Shown here piece after piece: positions 16,821 to 26,996 of a DNA stretch of 64,000 nucleotides. The translations under genes were made by a program, and so were the position numbers. The DNA is from Oscillospiraceae bacterium (GTDB lineage Bacteria; Bacillota; Clostridia; Oscillospirales; Oscillospiraceae). The first letter of the stretch is position 1; the number at the start of each line of letters is the position of its first letter. Under the pieces are notes generated by a model. It was not told where the DNA came from. It did no database searches and saw nothing but the letters and a program-made list of their open reading frames with translations. Where the stretch lies: positions 186,001-250,000 of the forward strand of contig SVMG01000001.1 of assembly GCA_015067545.1 (NCBI GenBank), in the 5' to 3' direction.

Positions 16821-19800
16821 TTATACTTGTACAAACCGGCCAAGCCGGAAGAAATATAACCAGGACGCCTTGACAGGAAGCTGATAGATCCGCGCCATCG
16901 CATCGGCGTATGCCTGCACCTGCGGGCGGTAGTGTTCCGTCTTCTGGGCAAGGGTGTCATCCGTGACATAATCGGTTTTGAAATCGATTATGGTGATGCC
17001 ATCCTCATCCACCATGGCACAGTCCACAACGCCCTGCAGGAGGATCTCTTCTCCTGCAAGAGCCGGATCATAATGTGCCCCATTATCCAGAATCGAGAAC
17101 TTAAATTCCCGGAGCACATTGGGGTGGCTGCGCAAACGCTGACCGGTCTCTGTGGCAAGGAACGCAGCAATTTGATCGCAGTCAACCATTTCCGCCTGTT
17201 CCGGTGCAATGTAATGATCCTGAACAAGCCGGTCAACCTCTCGGCGGACATCTTCTGCATCGCGACAGTTTTCATAACGCAGATACTGCATCACCGCGTG
17301 GGTCGCAGTGCCCAAAGCCGCTGCGTCTTTAGAAGAACGCGTAAAGGCAGTTTTACGCCATTTTGTTTGCGTTTCCCTGGGAAGCGGTGCATTTTCGGTG
17401 GCTTCCGTGTCCTTCTGCCGACCCTTGCGCTGTGTCGCCGTTTGCTTTGAGGGTGCTTGCGTTGCCGCCGTATAAGGATAGCGGTAGGCAAGCCCGGTAC
17501 GAAGCTGGTTTAATATCTGCGGAGGCATCGAAGAAATATTCTCCTCAGGCTCCTGCTCTGCACAGCAGACCGGAACTGCAGAGCGCACACCGATCCGCCA
17601 TGCAGGATCGCCGGGCAGTGTAAGCTTTGGCTTTCCGCCAAGGGCAAACAACTCCCCTGCTTCCGTCCGGCGCAACGCGCTCATCAATATCCAATCACCG
17701 CTGCATACAGCATCCTGCGTCAGCAGTTCCCTGTCGCCTATATCCATCCGCAGGGCAATATCCTCAAGATCCTTCTGCAATGTCTGGGAAGCATAGGTCA
17801 TGATCAAACGGTCTCTTGCCCGGGTCAATGCCACATACAGCACACGCATTTCTTCTGACAGACTGTCCGCGGTGATCTTGGCAGCTATGGCCCGTTTGGC
17901 AACAGTAGGATACCGTACCCGATTGTTCTCATCCACAGCAGCAAGGCCAAGCCCCAGGGTTTGATCACACAGTACCTGCGCTCGGGCGCTTTCCCGGTTA
18001 AAGCTGCGGGATAAGCCGCAGACAAAAACCACAGGGAATTCCAAGCCCTTTGACTTGTGGATACTCATGATCGTTACAGATTTGGATGTGCTTTTGCCGC
18101 CATCCGTTACAAGGCCCTTATCCTCCAGGGAATCAAGATGCTCCAAAATTTGCTCCAGATCCCGGCGGCCGGTTTTTTCAAAATCCACAGCCAACTGGTA
18201 GAAAGTCTGAATATTTTCCTTTCGCAGCTCACCGTCTGGCATAGCGGCAAAAATGCTGTCCATGCGCGTCAGCGCAAAAATGGACTCCAGAAGCTGTGCA
18301 AGGGTTTGCAGTCTCGCTTCCCTGCGCCATATACTCAGATTTTGGAGAAAACCCGTAATTTTCGGATTCTCAGATTCAAGGAGCGCATCGTAAATGCTGC
18401 CAAAGCGCTTTGCGCCACGGATCAGTGCCAGCTCCTCAGCGGTAACGCAGAACACGGGATTGGTCAGCGCCGCGAGAAGCGGGATATCCTGCCGGGGGTT
18501 GCTGATGACCTGCAAAAGAGCACGCAAAACTGCGATCTCCTGAGTCTGCAGCAGATCATTACCGCCGCCAGTGGTGCATGGGATGCCACAAGCAGCCAGG
18601 GCATCCTTATAGTAGCCACCCACAGATCCGGGAGAACGAAGTAAAATTGCAACATCTTCAACCTGGATGGGTCGGAGCGTATCGCCCTGCCGCACAAACT
18701 GGCTGCCGTCCGTCAATTCTGTAATGCGTTTTGCAACAAAAGCGGCTTCTTCCTCATAGGTGCTTTCCTCAACAGGAATCGCCCACAGCTCCACCTCCGG
18801 TTCACCCAAAGGCGTATGCGCAAATCCCTCCCGCAGAGCTTCATCCTCTCCGTAGATTAAGCCACCAACCGCAGGAGACATGCAGGTTTCAAACACATCG
18901 TTCACACCCGCAAGCACTGCGCCACCGGAACGGAAATTGCACGAGAGCATCACTCTGCGCCCTTCCGGGTCGGTTGCATCCTCTGCATTTGCATAGGTAT
19001 TGTATTTTTCCAGGAAAATTCCCGGGTCAGCCAGGCGGAACTGGTAAATGGATTGCTTCACATCGCCAACCATAAAGCAGTTCTGCCGTTTGGCTGTAAG
19101 TGCGGAGAAGATGGCGTCCTGCACACCGTTGGAGTCCTGATATTCGTCCACCATGATCTCACGAAAACGGTTTCCAATCTCGGCAGCTGCCGCTGTATTG
19201 CCGCTGCGGCTTTTACCAAGAAGCAGATCCAGCATTTTGTGCTCCAGATCTCCAAAATCCAGGATTCGACGCATCCGTTTGGCTCGGTCGTATTCCTTTG
19301 TAAAGCTGTCCACCAGCTTGACCATTCCCCGCACAGCTGCGGCGGACTGGCGAAGATCCTCCAACACCACGCTGCTGGGGTCAGCAAAGGCCTTCAGCTG
19401 CTTTTCAACAGAGGTCTTGCAGGCTGAACGAACGGCCTTGATCCGCTCGCACAGCTCAAGATCCGGGCACTTCTTGGAAAATGTCAGTCTACCGTAATCG
19501 ATTTCTCTGGCCTTGACGATCTCATCCCAGGTTTTTGCACTTCGCAACGTCTCCAGCTGGCGCATGGTGTCCCGCAAAAGCGCCGCAGGTTTTTCCATGG
19601 CCTGTGTGCATTCCGCTGCACGGGCACATTCATCCAAGGCCTTGAGCTGCAAGGACAAATGCGCCTGCAATTTCTCCATAAGGTATGCGCCCCAAACAGT
19701 CTGTCCGGCATCTGTGATTCCTTGCGTGTCAGCATTGTTAACGCAGCTTTCCAGCCAAGCATCGGGCTGCAAATGGCAGCGTGCGCTGTCGTACACCTTG

Positions 19801-20330
19801 AGCAGGATCTCCGGCACAAGCCGATCATCCCGCCCAAGCCCCTGGGAATCCACAAATGCCCGGAAGTCCGGATCATCGGATTGGGTGTAGGCTTCATCCA
19901 GGCACTTTTTCATGGCTGCATCCCGAATCTGTGCGGACTCGTTTTCATCCGCTACGCGGAAATCCGCATTCAGATCCACAAGGTAGGCATACTCCCGTAG
20001 AATATCACCGCAGAAGGAGTGCACCGTGGTAATTTTCGTCAGATAGAGCCGTTGCATCTGCCGCTGCAAATGGCGGTTTTCGGGATTCTCAGCCATCTTT
20101 TCCGATAGCTTGGATGCGATCTTACCCCGAAGCTCCGAAGCGGCAGCTTTCGTATAGGTGATGATCAGAAATTCATCCAAATTGGCAGGGCTGACGGGAT
20201 CAAGCAGATAGCTCATCAGCCGGTCGACCAGGACTTTTGTCTTTCCCGAGCCTGCCGCCGCAGAGACCAAGAGTTTACCGCCACGGTTGCGGACCGCCAT
20301 TTCCTGTTGGGGTGTCAATTTTTCAGCCAC
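16821..20330 (-). CDS. addA: ATP-dependent helicase/nuclease subunit A, GTG start
   Basis: LLVSAAAGSGKTKVLVDR; VDEYQDSNGVQDAIF; VALTRARDRLI; nuclease motif GVVDCAMVDEDGITIIDFKTD; overlaps addB stop (GTGGCTGA). Confidence 0.95.
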   Translation of the reverse strand: MAEKLTPQQEMAVRNRGGKLLVSAAAGSGKTKVLVDRLMSYLLDPVSPANLDEFLIITYTKAAASELRGKIASKLSEKMAENPENRHLQRQMQRLYLTKITTVHSFCGDILREYAYLVDLNADFRVADENESAQIRDAAMKKCLDEAYTQSDDPDFRAFVDSQGLGRDDRLVPEILLKVYDSARCHLQPDAWLESCVNNADTQGITDAGQTVWGAYLMEKLQAHLSLQLKALDECARAAECTQAMEKPAALLRDTMRQLETLRSAKTWDEIVKAREIDYGRLTFSKKCPDLELCERIKAVRSACKTSVEKQLKAFADPSSVVLEDLRQSAAAVRGMVKLVDSFTKEYDRAKRMRRILDFGDLEHKMLDLLLGKSRSGNTAAAAEIGNRFREIMVDEYQDSNGVQDAIFSALTAKRQNCFMVGDVKQSIYQFRLADPGIFLEKYNTYANAEDATDPEGRRVMLSCNFRSGGAVLAGVNDVFETCMSPAVGGLIYGEDEALREGFAHTPLGEPEVELWAIPVEESTYEEEAAFVAKRITELTDGSQFVRQGDTLRPIQVEDVAILLRSPGSVGGYYKDALAACGIPCTTGGGNDLLQTQEIAVLRALLQVISNPRQDIPLLAALTNPVFCVTAEELALIRGAKRFGSIYDALLESENPKITGFLQNLSIWRREARLQTLAQLLESIFALTRMDSIFAAMPDGELRKENIQTFYQLAVDFEKTGRRDLEQILEHLDSLEDKGLVTDGGKSTSKSVTIMSIHKSKGLEFPVVFVCGLSRSFNRESARAQVLCDQTLGLGLAAVDENNRVRYPTVAKRAIAAKITADSLSEEMRVLYVALTRARDRLIMTYASQTLQKDLEDIALRMDIGDRELLTQDAVCSGDWILMSALRRTEAGELFALGGKPKLTLPGDPAWRIGVRSAVPVCCAEQEPEENISSMPPQILNQLRTGLAYRYPYTAATQAPSKQTATQRKGRQKDTEATENAPLPRETQTKWRKTAFTRSSKDAAALGTATHAVMQYLRYENCRDAEDVRREVDRLVQDHYIAPEQAEMVDCDQIAAFLATETGQRLRSHPNVLREFKFSILDNGAHYDPALAGEEILLQGVVDCAMVDEDGITIIDFKTDYVTDDTLAQKTEHYRPQVQAYADAMARIYQLPVKASWLYFFRLGRFVQV

Positions 20331-23300
20331 GGCGATCCACCTCCTTTTCGACCTCCTCCCAGAATTTCTGCGCAGGCATGGTCTTATAATTTCTTCTGCC
20401 CTCCACCTGCGCCTGGTGGCAGATACTGCCATAAGGACAGTAGGTGCAGGCATTGTGACTTGTGCCCCGCGTATAAGGATTGGGCGTAATATTGCCGGAT
20501 GCGATCTCATTGACCATATCTGTAAGCAATCCGAATACATATTGCCGCAGCAGCTTCAGCTGCTCCCTGTCAGCAAGATCGCCGGTTAAACTACCGTCCT
20601 TTTTCCGCGTGCAGCAAAGTCTGCTCATTTCCTCACCAGGCTCCATGGCCTGCAAAACCTCTTCATCGAAAAGCAGCAGTCCCTTGCGTTTCCATTCTTT
20701 TTGGCGCATCTTTTGCGCTTCCTCGTCGGTCACGCGGCCATCGGCGGACACCAACGGAACTCTCGCAGGAAAATACTGAACACCGGCGGCTTTTCCGTAG
20801 TCGCTCATTTCCAGCGCAAACAGGTAAAGAAGCATCTGCAGTCCTACGCCGTTGAAGACATCGCAGTAATCAAAATCCTTCTTGCCGGTCTTGTAGTCCA
20901 CCACCCGGAAGTAGTGCTGATTCCCGTTTTTCCAAAGGTCAACACGGTCCACAAAGCCCTGCAGGCAGGCATGAATCGCTGCGTTTTGCACATCTATGGC
21001 GGGCATTTCCCCATCATCACCGAACGCCAGTTCAAAGGCCTCAGGACGGAATTGGGAATCCTTCAATTCCTGCCACAGCTCCTGCACCACCATTTCCAAT
21101 TCCCGCCAATTTCGTCGGAACAGGTAGTCCAGGCGAAGAGAATCCAGCTGTGCGAAATTCGCCGCTGCATAATCATCGGAATGCTTACGGGCTATTTCAA
21201 TGGTTTGCTCCAGACTGACCGCCTCAAAGCCACCCAAGGACATGACCTCCTTGGCTGTATGCTCCAAAACATCATGGACATAGGTGCCGAATTCCGCAGG
21301 ATCAACTGTGTACTCTTTTCTCTCCTTTGCACGAAGCCCATACTTCAGGAAGTAGGACAATCTGCATTCGGCATGGCGATCCACCTGGGAAGCAGAAAGA
21401 TTCAGTTTGTTTCCGTAAAGGGTACGGATGCCCTCCGGCGTAACGTTACCAAGCTCATAAGCCAATCGCTGACGGGTATCGCAATACCAATCCTCTACGC
21501 CCAGTTCCGTTGCCGCATCTGCATTCTGCCATCGGGCAAGATATGCGCCTGTCTCCCGGGCGTCGGATGCCGCCGCAGCAGCAGCTAGCGAGGGTTCCTC
21601 CTCACCGCCCACGGCTCTGGCGATCCGGCGGTACAAATAAGATCCTTCCGCATCGCAATGGGAGATCCATATGCTTTGGAATGCACCGCAGAAAACTCCG
21701 TAAATTTCTGCAAATTCCGCCTGCAGGCCCTCAATCGCGCCGCCGGTAAGGGGCACGCCCATTTCCCGCAAAAGCACCCGTTCCTGATCGGTCAGCAGGC
21801 CTTTTGAACCGCCGTAGCCGGGCAATGCACCCTCATCAGCACCCAGCACCAGCAGATGTTTCGCCTCCTGGCATCGCTGCGCACTGACAGGGCCTACCGT
21901 CACTGCATCCAAAACCGGTGGGATCGTTCCCACAGTATACTGACTCAGCAGAAGCGTCAGCAGTCTTGTAAAGGTCTCCGGTTCCCACACGGTCTGACCC
22001 AATGTGTCATGCATCTGCTCCAAAGCAGTGAGCAAAATCTCCCATAGCTGGCTGAGGATCTGTGCATCCCGGTATCGGCCAGCAGCTGCCATTTGCTTTT
22101 CCAGCAGCTCCAAACGCGGTAAAAGCCTTATTTGATCCAAAAATGCAATCAGCGATTGCACCTGCTCAGCCAAATTCTTTGCTGATTTGAAGCTGAGATG
22201 CAGCTGCTCCAGAGGCTGCAATGCCAGCTCACGGGCAGCATTCAAATCTGCAAGCTCTGCACGGTTCTGGACTGTCATTTCCTTTCCGAAGCCATCGGGA
22301 TTCCGCTCCCAGCTCTTCAGGAACTGACTGCCCCGGATGCCCCAAGTGATCACGTAGTTCTCCACCTTGTCACAGGTATCCTGGTCCAGTGGGGAGAGGA
22401 TCGATTTCAAGTACCGCAGCACACTGCGCTGTTCAAAGCCGCCCAATGCAGCCTCCATTGCAGAAAGCACGGTAGCGACCACTGTCTTGTGCAGTATATC
22501 CTCCGTACCGGCTTGATAAATAGGGATATTGCACCTGCCCATTACAAGGCGCAGTACATTTTCATAGGAAGCCATATCGCCGCAGACGATGCTGATATCC
22601 CGGTAGCGACAGCCACTGCGCACCAGTTCCATGATCCGATCGGCTGCTGCGTTCACCTCTGATTGGATCGAGTCTGCGCGAACCGCGCGTACGCGGCCGG
22701 ATAGCTGATCGGAATTGGGGAGTTTTCCTTGAAAAAGGCCTTCGCATAACCGCAGCAGCACATCGTCACGCCCGTCTAGGGTTTGAATTTCAACATCAAT
22801 GTCTGCTCTGTGGGCACACTGGATCAGTTGCGATACGGTATTCGCCGCCTTTTCAAAAGCCAGCGCGCTTGAATTCAGCTGATCGCAGTTGATACCCACT
22901 GTCACCATGGGACTGTTCCTAATCAAATGCTCCAAAATCGCCAAATGCTGGCGGGTAAAATCCGGGAAACCGTCTATGTAAAATACATGCTCCGATGCAA
23001 AGCTGTCCTCCTCCAGCTGCTCCAAGCACCAAGTCATCTGATCCCGGGGATCCCGGCGACCCTGTGCACACAGAGCATCATAGCTCTCCAAAATGAGCGC
23101 CAGCTCGTTAAGCTTCTGGGTCAATGTACCCTCCGTTTGCGAAGCGGCGTGTCTCAGATCCTCTGCACTGATACAGCAGCGCTTGAATTCGTCCACGGCA
23201 TCCACAAGCTCTTTTAGAAATTCCGGTTTCGTCTCCACCGCTGCATAGGCCTTTAATTGGCTGTGCAGCTGTCGGGTAGCTGCCGCCATGGCAACGATTC

Positions 23301-23565
23301 TGCCACCATCATCCAGGCACTGCATTGCACTGTTGCCCACTCTGTCGGCAACACGGGAGGCCAAACGGGAAAAAGACAGAACCTCTGCAAAGCGGCTTGC
23401 AGTATCCCCTGCCGCCTTGCACAGCCGGCGCTCCACATCATGGCTGATCAGCTCCGGCACCATAAGAATACGGCCCGGCTTCCGCTGCGCCACATCCCGG
23501 GCAATACAGGAAAGAATTTCATTCCGGCAAGCGACCCAATCCTTGCTCAGTAAGATCCGAAGCAT
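20323..23565 (-). CDS. addB: ATP-dependent helicase/nuclease subunit B
   Basis: AddB layout; nuclease motif GFVDRVDLWKNGNQHYFRVVDYKTG; C-terminal CTYCPYGSICH iron-sulfur-type Cys cluster. Confidence 0.92.
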   Translation of the reverse strand: MLRILLSKDWVACRNEILSCIARDVAQRKPGRILMVPELISHDVERRLCKAAGDTASRFAEVLSFSRLASRVADRVGNSAMQCLDDGGRIVAMAAATRQLHSQLKAYAAVETKPEFLKELVDAVDEFKRCCISAEDLRHAASQTEGTLTQKLNELALILESYDALCAQGRRDPRDQMTWCLEQLEEDSFASEHVFYIDGFPDFTRQHLAILEHLIRNSPMVTVGINCDQLNSSALAFEKAANTVSQLIQCAHRADIDVEIQTLDGRDDVLLRLCEGLFQGKLPNSDQLSGRVRAVRADSIQSEVNAAADRIMELVRSGCRYRDISIVCGDMASYENVLRLVMGRCNIPIYQAGTEDILHKTVVATVLSAMEAALGGFEQRSVLRYLKSILSPLDQDTCDKVENYVITWGIRGSQFLKSWERNPDGFGKEMTVQNRAELADLNAARELALQPLEQLHLSFKSAKNLAEQVQSLIAFLDQIRLLPRLELLEKQMAAAGRYRDAQILSQLWEILLTALEQMHDTLGQTVWEPETFTRLLTLLLSQYTVGTIPPVLDAVTVGPVSAQRCQEAKHLLVLGADEGALPGYGGSKGLLTDQERVLLREMGVPLTGGAIEGLQAEFAEIYGVFCGAFQSIWISHCDAEGSYLYRRIARAVGGEEEPSLAAAAAASDARETGAYLARWQNADAATELGVEDWYCDTRQRLAYELGNVTPEGIRTLYGNKLNLSASQVDRHAECRLSYFLKYGLRAKERKEYTVDPAEFGTYVHDVLEHTAKEVMSLGGFEAVSLEQTIEIARKHSDDYAAANFAQLDSLRLDYLFRRNWRELEMVVQELWQELKDSQFRPEAFELAFGDDGEMPAIDVQNAAIHACLQGFVDRVDLWKNGNQHYFRVVDYKTGKKDFDYCDVFNGVGLQMLLYLFALEMSDYGKAAGVQYFPARVPLVSADGRVTDEEAQKMRQKEWKRKGLLLFDEEVLQAMEPGEEMSRLCCTRKKDGSLTGDLADREQLKLLRQYVFGLLTDMVNEIASGNITPNPYTRGTSHNACTYCPYGSICHQAQVEGRRNYKTMPAQKFWEEVEKEVDRRG

Positions 23566-23617
23566 ACGGTGACCTCCTTTTGCGTTTTCCTTATCATATC
23601 ACAAACACTGCGACAAA

Positions 23618-23643
23618 AAAAGGGCTTTTTTCAAAAGCCCTTT
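23618..23643 (-). terminator. Terminator of spoIIR
   Basis: AAAGGGCTTTT-N-AAAAGCCCTTT followed on minus strand by TTTTTTTGTCG. Confidence 0.8.
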
Positions 23644-24248
23644 CCATATATCCAGTTTTCCACCCATCCAAAGCAGTCCAGCAGGAAAAAGCGAACACAG
23701 TATTCCTGTTTTCCGGTGAGTGTACCGGTCACCCGGTCTGAAAATCCGGCGCTGACCGCGGTATCTTCAAATCCTTCGGTTGTTGCACTGGCGCAAAGAC
23801 TGGGAAACACCACACACCACCAGTTCTTCCCCTCACCCGATCCGATTGTCACCCGCAGGGATTCATAAATCCCTGCCGGAAGGGTAAAGGTATCATATTC
23901 GCGTGTGGGGAACGCTTCTTTTGCAAGCGTCACCACCGCCTGGCAGCTGTTACCGGCAGCTGCCAGTGTGTCGTTAGCGATCTTTTCCAATTCCGGCAGA
24001 TGTGCCTGAAGATATGCCTTTGCCGTTTCCAAATCCGGAAAATCCTCCATGACCGTTTCCAGCTTTGCCGTAATGGCATCGCGCACCTGCAGCTTGATCG
24101 CCTGATCTTCCGCTGAATTTGAATCTGCCACCACATGCAACCGGATCAGATTTTCGGACAGCAGTCTTTTGTCCGATGATACCGATCCAAGGTAAAATGC
24201 GACGACAACAAGCAATAATGTACTTACAAACTTTGCAAATTTCTTCAT
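23631..24248 (-). CDS. spoIIR: Stage II sporulation protein R
   Basis: LIRLHVVADSNSAEDQAIKLQVRDAI; NWWCVVFPSLC; EYCVRFFLLDCF. Confidence 0.93.
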   Translation of the reverse strand: MKKFAKFVSTLLLVVVAFYLGSVSSDKRLLSENLIRLHVVADSNSAEDQAIKLQVRDAITAKLETVMEDFPDLETAKAYLQAHLPELEKIANDTLAAAGNSCQAVVTLAKEAFPTREYDTFTLPAGIYESLRVTIGSGEGKNWWCVVFPSLCASATTEGFEDTAVSAGFSDRVTGTLTGKQEYCVRFFLLDCFGWVENWIYGKGF

Positions 24249-24289
24249 AAAAACACCGTCCATACTGGTTTTACTTCCAGTATGGACGG
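24249..24289 (-). terminator. 13-bp perfect hairpin with U-tract running into spoIIR ATG
   Basis: CCGTCCATACTGG-N8-CCAGTATGGACGG then TGTTTTTATG on minus strand. Confidence 0.75.
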
Positions 24290-24295
24290 AAATTG

Positions 24296-25159
24296 TCAAA
24301 ATGATACACTCTTGGCAATAAAAACTTCCGGATAGTTCTCCTTCAGCATTTGGCAGATAACAGCAGCGTACTCAAATTCCGGTACCATGCAGAAAACTGC
24401 TGAACCTGAGCCGGTCATCTGCTGCCCAAGAGAGCCATAGGAGTTGAAAATGGACTTGATATAGTTCAACTCCAGATGCTCGGCTGTTACCACAGGGTCA
24501 AACACGTTATAGAGATTCTGCGCAATTCCAGCCACATCCCCGCTCAGAATTGCCTTTTCCATAGCCGCATGGTCAGGGCGTTTTCCGATCACCGTTTCAT
24601 CCAGCTTTGCGTAGAGCTCGGGAGTGGAAACAGAAAATTCCGGCTTGCAGATCACAAAAATGCATTCCGGCATATCGGGCAATTTGCGCAGGCGCTCTCC
24701 TCTGCCCTGGGCAACCGCCGTGCCGCCTAGCACACAGAAAGGCACATCGCTGCCTACTGCAGCACCAAGCTCCGCCAAAGCAGCAATGGACAGCGGATAG
24801 GCATAATATCGGTTCAGCGCCCTCAGAACAGCCGCGGCATCCGCGCTGCCGCCACCCATACCTGCCTGACTGGGAATGCGCTTGGTGATGCGGATCTGCA
24901 GACCGTCCGGATCCTTGCCGATGGTGTCAAGATAGAGCTTTGCCGCTTTCCATGCCAAATTCCGTTCATCACAGGGAATCCCCTCTTTATCGCAAAGCAG
25001 GCTCCAGGGCTTGCCTGTGCCCACATCGATCTCAATGTCATCCCGGACAGAAATGGTTTGCATCACACTTGTCAGGTCGTGGTAACCGTCCTCCCGTTTG
25101 CCATGAACATCCAACGTTAAATTCAATTTTGCGTATGCGCCTTCGTATAATGTGGTCAT
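24296..25159 (-). CDS. ispE: 4-diphosphocytidyl-2-C-methyl-D-erythritol kinase
   Basis: AYAKLNLTLDVHGKREDGYHDLTSVMQT; KRIPSQAGMGGGSADAAAVLRALN; MTGSGSAVF. Confidence 0.95.
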   Translation of the reverse strand: MTTLYEGAYAKLNLTLDVHGKREDGYHDLTSVMQTISVRDDIEIDVGTGKPWSLLCDKEGIPCDERNLAWKAAKLYLDTIGKDPDGLQIRITKRIPSQAGMGGGSADAAAVLRALNRYYAYPLSIAALAELGAAVGSDVPFCVLGGTAVAQGRGERLRKLPDMPECIFVICKPEFSVSTPELYAKLDETVIGKRPDHAAMEKAILSGDVAGIAQNLYNVFDPVVTAEHLELNYIKSIFNSYGSLGQQMTGSGSAVFCMVPEFEYAAVICQMLKENYPEVFIAKSVSF

Positions 25160-25287
25160 ACCAACAACTCCTTGTTCATTTCTTCCGCCATTATAACGGA
25201 AAAATGCATTTTTTGCAAGGGTGTGTATATTTTGAAATGAGATGGGAATTCTATGGACAGCCACAAAATTGAATGGAGGTAACACAT

Positions 25288-25491
25288 ATGGATACGATTG
25301 CTTTGATTCTTTCCATCATTGGCAGCCTGAACTGGGGTCTGGTTGGTATTTTCCAATTTGACTTGGTTGCATGGCTGTTTGGCGGCCAGGATGCCGTTCT
25401 CAGCCGGATCGTGTATGCACTTGTGGGTCTGGCCGGTCTTTGGTGTATTTCCCTGCTGTTCCGCAAGGGTCAGCACATCGATGGCGAATAA
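25288..25491 (+). CDS. DUF378 small membrane protein
   Basis: MDTIALILSIIGSLNWGLVGIFQFDLVAWLFG...SRIVYALVGLAGLW. Confidence 0.92.
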   Translation: MDTIALILSIIGSLNWGLVGIFQFDLVAWLFGGQDAVLSRIVYALVGLAGLWCISLLFRKGQHIDGE

Positions 25492-25497
25492 AAAAAC

Positions 25498-25520
25498 GGC
25501 AGCACCGATTAGGTGCTGCC
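25498..25520. terminator. Bidirectional terminator
   Basis: GGCAGCACC-N5-GGTGCTGCC between convergent genes. Confidence 0.85.
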
Positions 25521-25526
25521 ATTTGT

Positions 25527-26774
25527 TTATTCCTCAGGAGTTTTTACGTATACCTTGCAGATATACTTAACGCCCTCATACTCGGTATAGACATCTACAC
25601 CGGTCAGCTTGCTGACTGTGCCGCCTGTGATCTTGTTGCCGTCGATCTCCACAACTCCTGCCACACTGGCGCTCCACTCAATGCCCTGAACATTGGCACC
25701 GGTGGACTTATCCTTCAAGGACAGATTGAAGGTTTCCCCCTGCGCGAGGGTCACGCTGGCATGACTGAGCTGATAGTTCGTTTCCGGTGCTGCATCAAAG
25801 GGGCAGCGCACCAGACAGGTTGCCGTCTGATCGCCGATGGTTGCAGTAATGGTACAGGTACCGCGGTCGACACCTATGACCTTGCCGTTTTCGACGGTCG
25901 CAACAGAGGGATCGGAGGTTGTCCAGGTAATGTCGCTGGCCTTAATTCCCATGGACTCCTTGTACAGCTGATGGCTCGCGCCCTCAGCAGCAATGGTGAT
26001 CTCGCCGCTGCCCTTGTAGGTCTCCAGTTTCAGCACAAAACCCTCGGGAAGTGCAGGGCCCTGACTTTCAGGAGCAGAAGATACGGGAGGTTCACCAACC
26101 GTAGAAATAACTGTGCACTGCTTAACTACTGTACCACAGATAACGGTGATCACCGTCTCGCCCTGTTTTGTACCGGGCTTCAAAAGGCCATTGGCATCCA
26201 CTGTGGCAACATCGGGATCCGCAGAAGAAAACGATACCGTGTCAGTCGTATTCTCGGGAGTCAGCTTAACATCCAAAAGAAGCTGCTCGTTCTCTGTCTT
26301 TAATTCCACCAGAGGCAGGATCGTAATATCCGTACACGGAATATTATCTCCCACCTGATTGCCCTCACTATCCTGAGAAGCGGAGCTGCCTGGATTGTTG
26401 CCGCTGTTATCAGAATTGCCAATATCCTTGAGAAATACGTTCACACCGATGTAGACCACCACCATGATAATGGCCAGCAGCAAAATAATGACTACTGCGA
26501 TCAGTCCCTTATTTCCCTCAGGCTTGTCATTCTGGCGGTTCCGATCGCCGGAAAAACGGCCACCGGAAGTGCGCTCGCGGCTATTGCGCTTAACATTGTT
26601 TTTGGCAAAGCGTCCGCCCCGTGCGTAAGTATTGGCAGTGGAGTTTTCCTGGTTTACCTGCTGCTCATCGCCGGCCACAGTTTGGGCAGCGGGTGATTTC
26701 GCACAGCCGCAAATGGGGCAATGAGTTGCAGTCTCAGGGAAGGTGGTTCCACATACGTCACAAATTACCTTCAT
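25527..26774 (-). CDS. Zinc-ribbon / single TM / bacterial Ig-like (Big2-type) surface protein
   Basis: N-terminal CDVCGTTFPETATHCPICGC; TM LIAVVIILLLAIIMVVVYIGVNVFL; repeats ending VATVDANGLL, VATVENGKVIGVDRGTCTITA. Confidence 0.85.
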   Translation of the reverse strand: MKVICDVCGTTFPETATHCPICGCAKSPAAQTVAGDEQQVNQENSTANTYARGGRFAKNNVKRNSRERTSGGRFSGDRNRQNDKPEGNKGLIAVVIILLLAIIMVVVYIGVNVFLKDIGNSDNSGNNPGSSASQDSEGNQVGDNIPCTDITILPLVELKTENEQLLLDVKLTPENTTDTVSFSSADPDVATVDANGLLKPGTKQGETVITVICGTVVKQCTVISTVGEPPVSSAPESQGPALPEGFVLKLETYKGSGEITIAAEGASHQLYKESMGIKASDITWTTSDPSVATVENGKVIGVDRGTCTITATIGDQTATCLVRCPFDAAPETNYQLSHASVTLAQGETFNLSLKDKSTGANVQGIEWSASVAGVVEIDGNKITGGTVSKLTGVDVYTEYEGVKYICKVYVKTPEE

Positions 26775-26819
26775 ATGATAACCTCCAGTCCGGCGCAGAT
26801 AACTGCGCTGTTTTGCGTT

Positions 26820-26848
26820 ATTATACCATAAGGATTTTCTGATTGCAA
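26820..26848 (-). promoter_or_regulatory. Sigma-A-like promoter of the zinc-ribbon/Big2 gene
   Basis: TTGCAA-N17-TATAAT on minus strand. Confidence 0.7.
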
Positions 26849-26996
26849 GTACACAAAAGTTACAAGACAGTCAAAAGAAATTACCTTTTGTCATAAAGGC
26901 GTGGTTCGTTCCACGAAAATCCTGTGAAATATGGTTGCTTTTTTGCCAAAGATAAATTAAAATATAGTATAACGTAATCTTTTTAGGAATGAGGCG

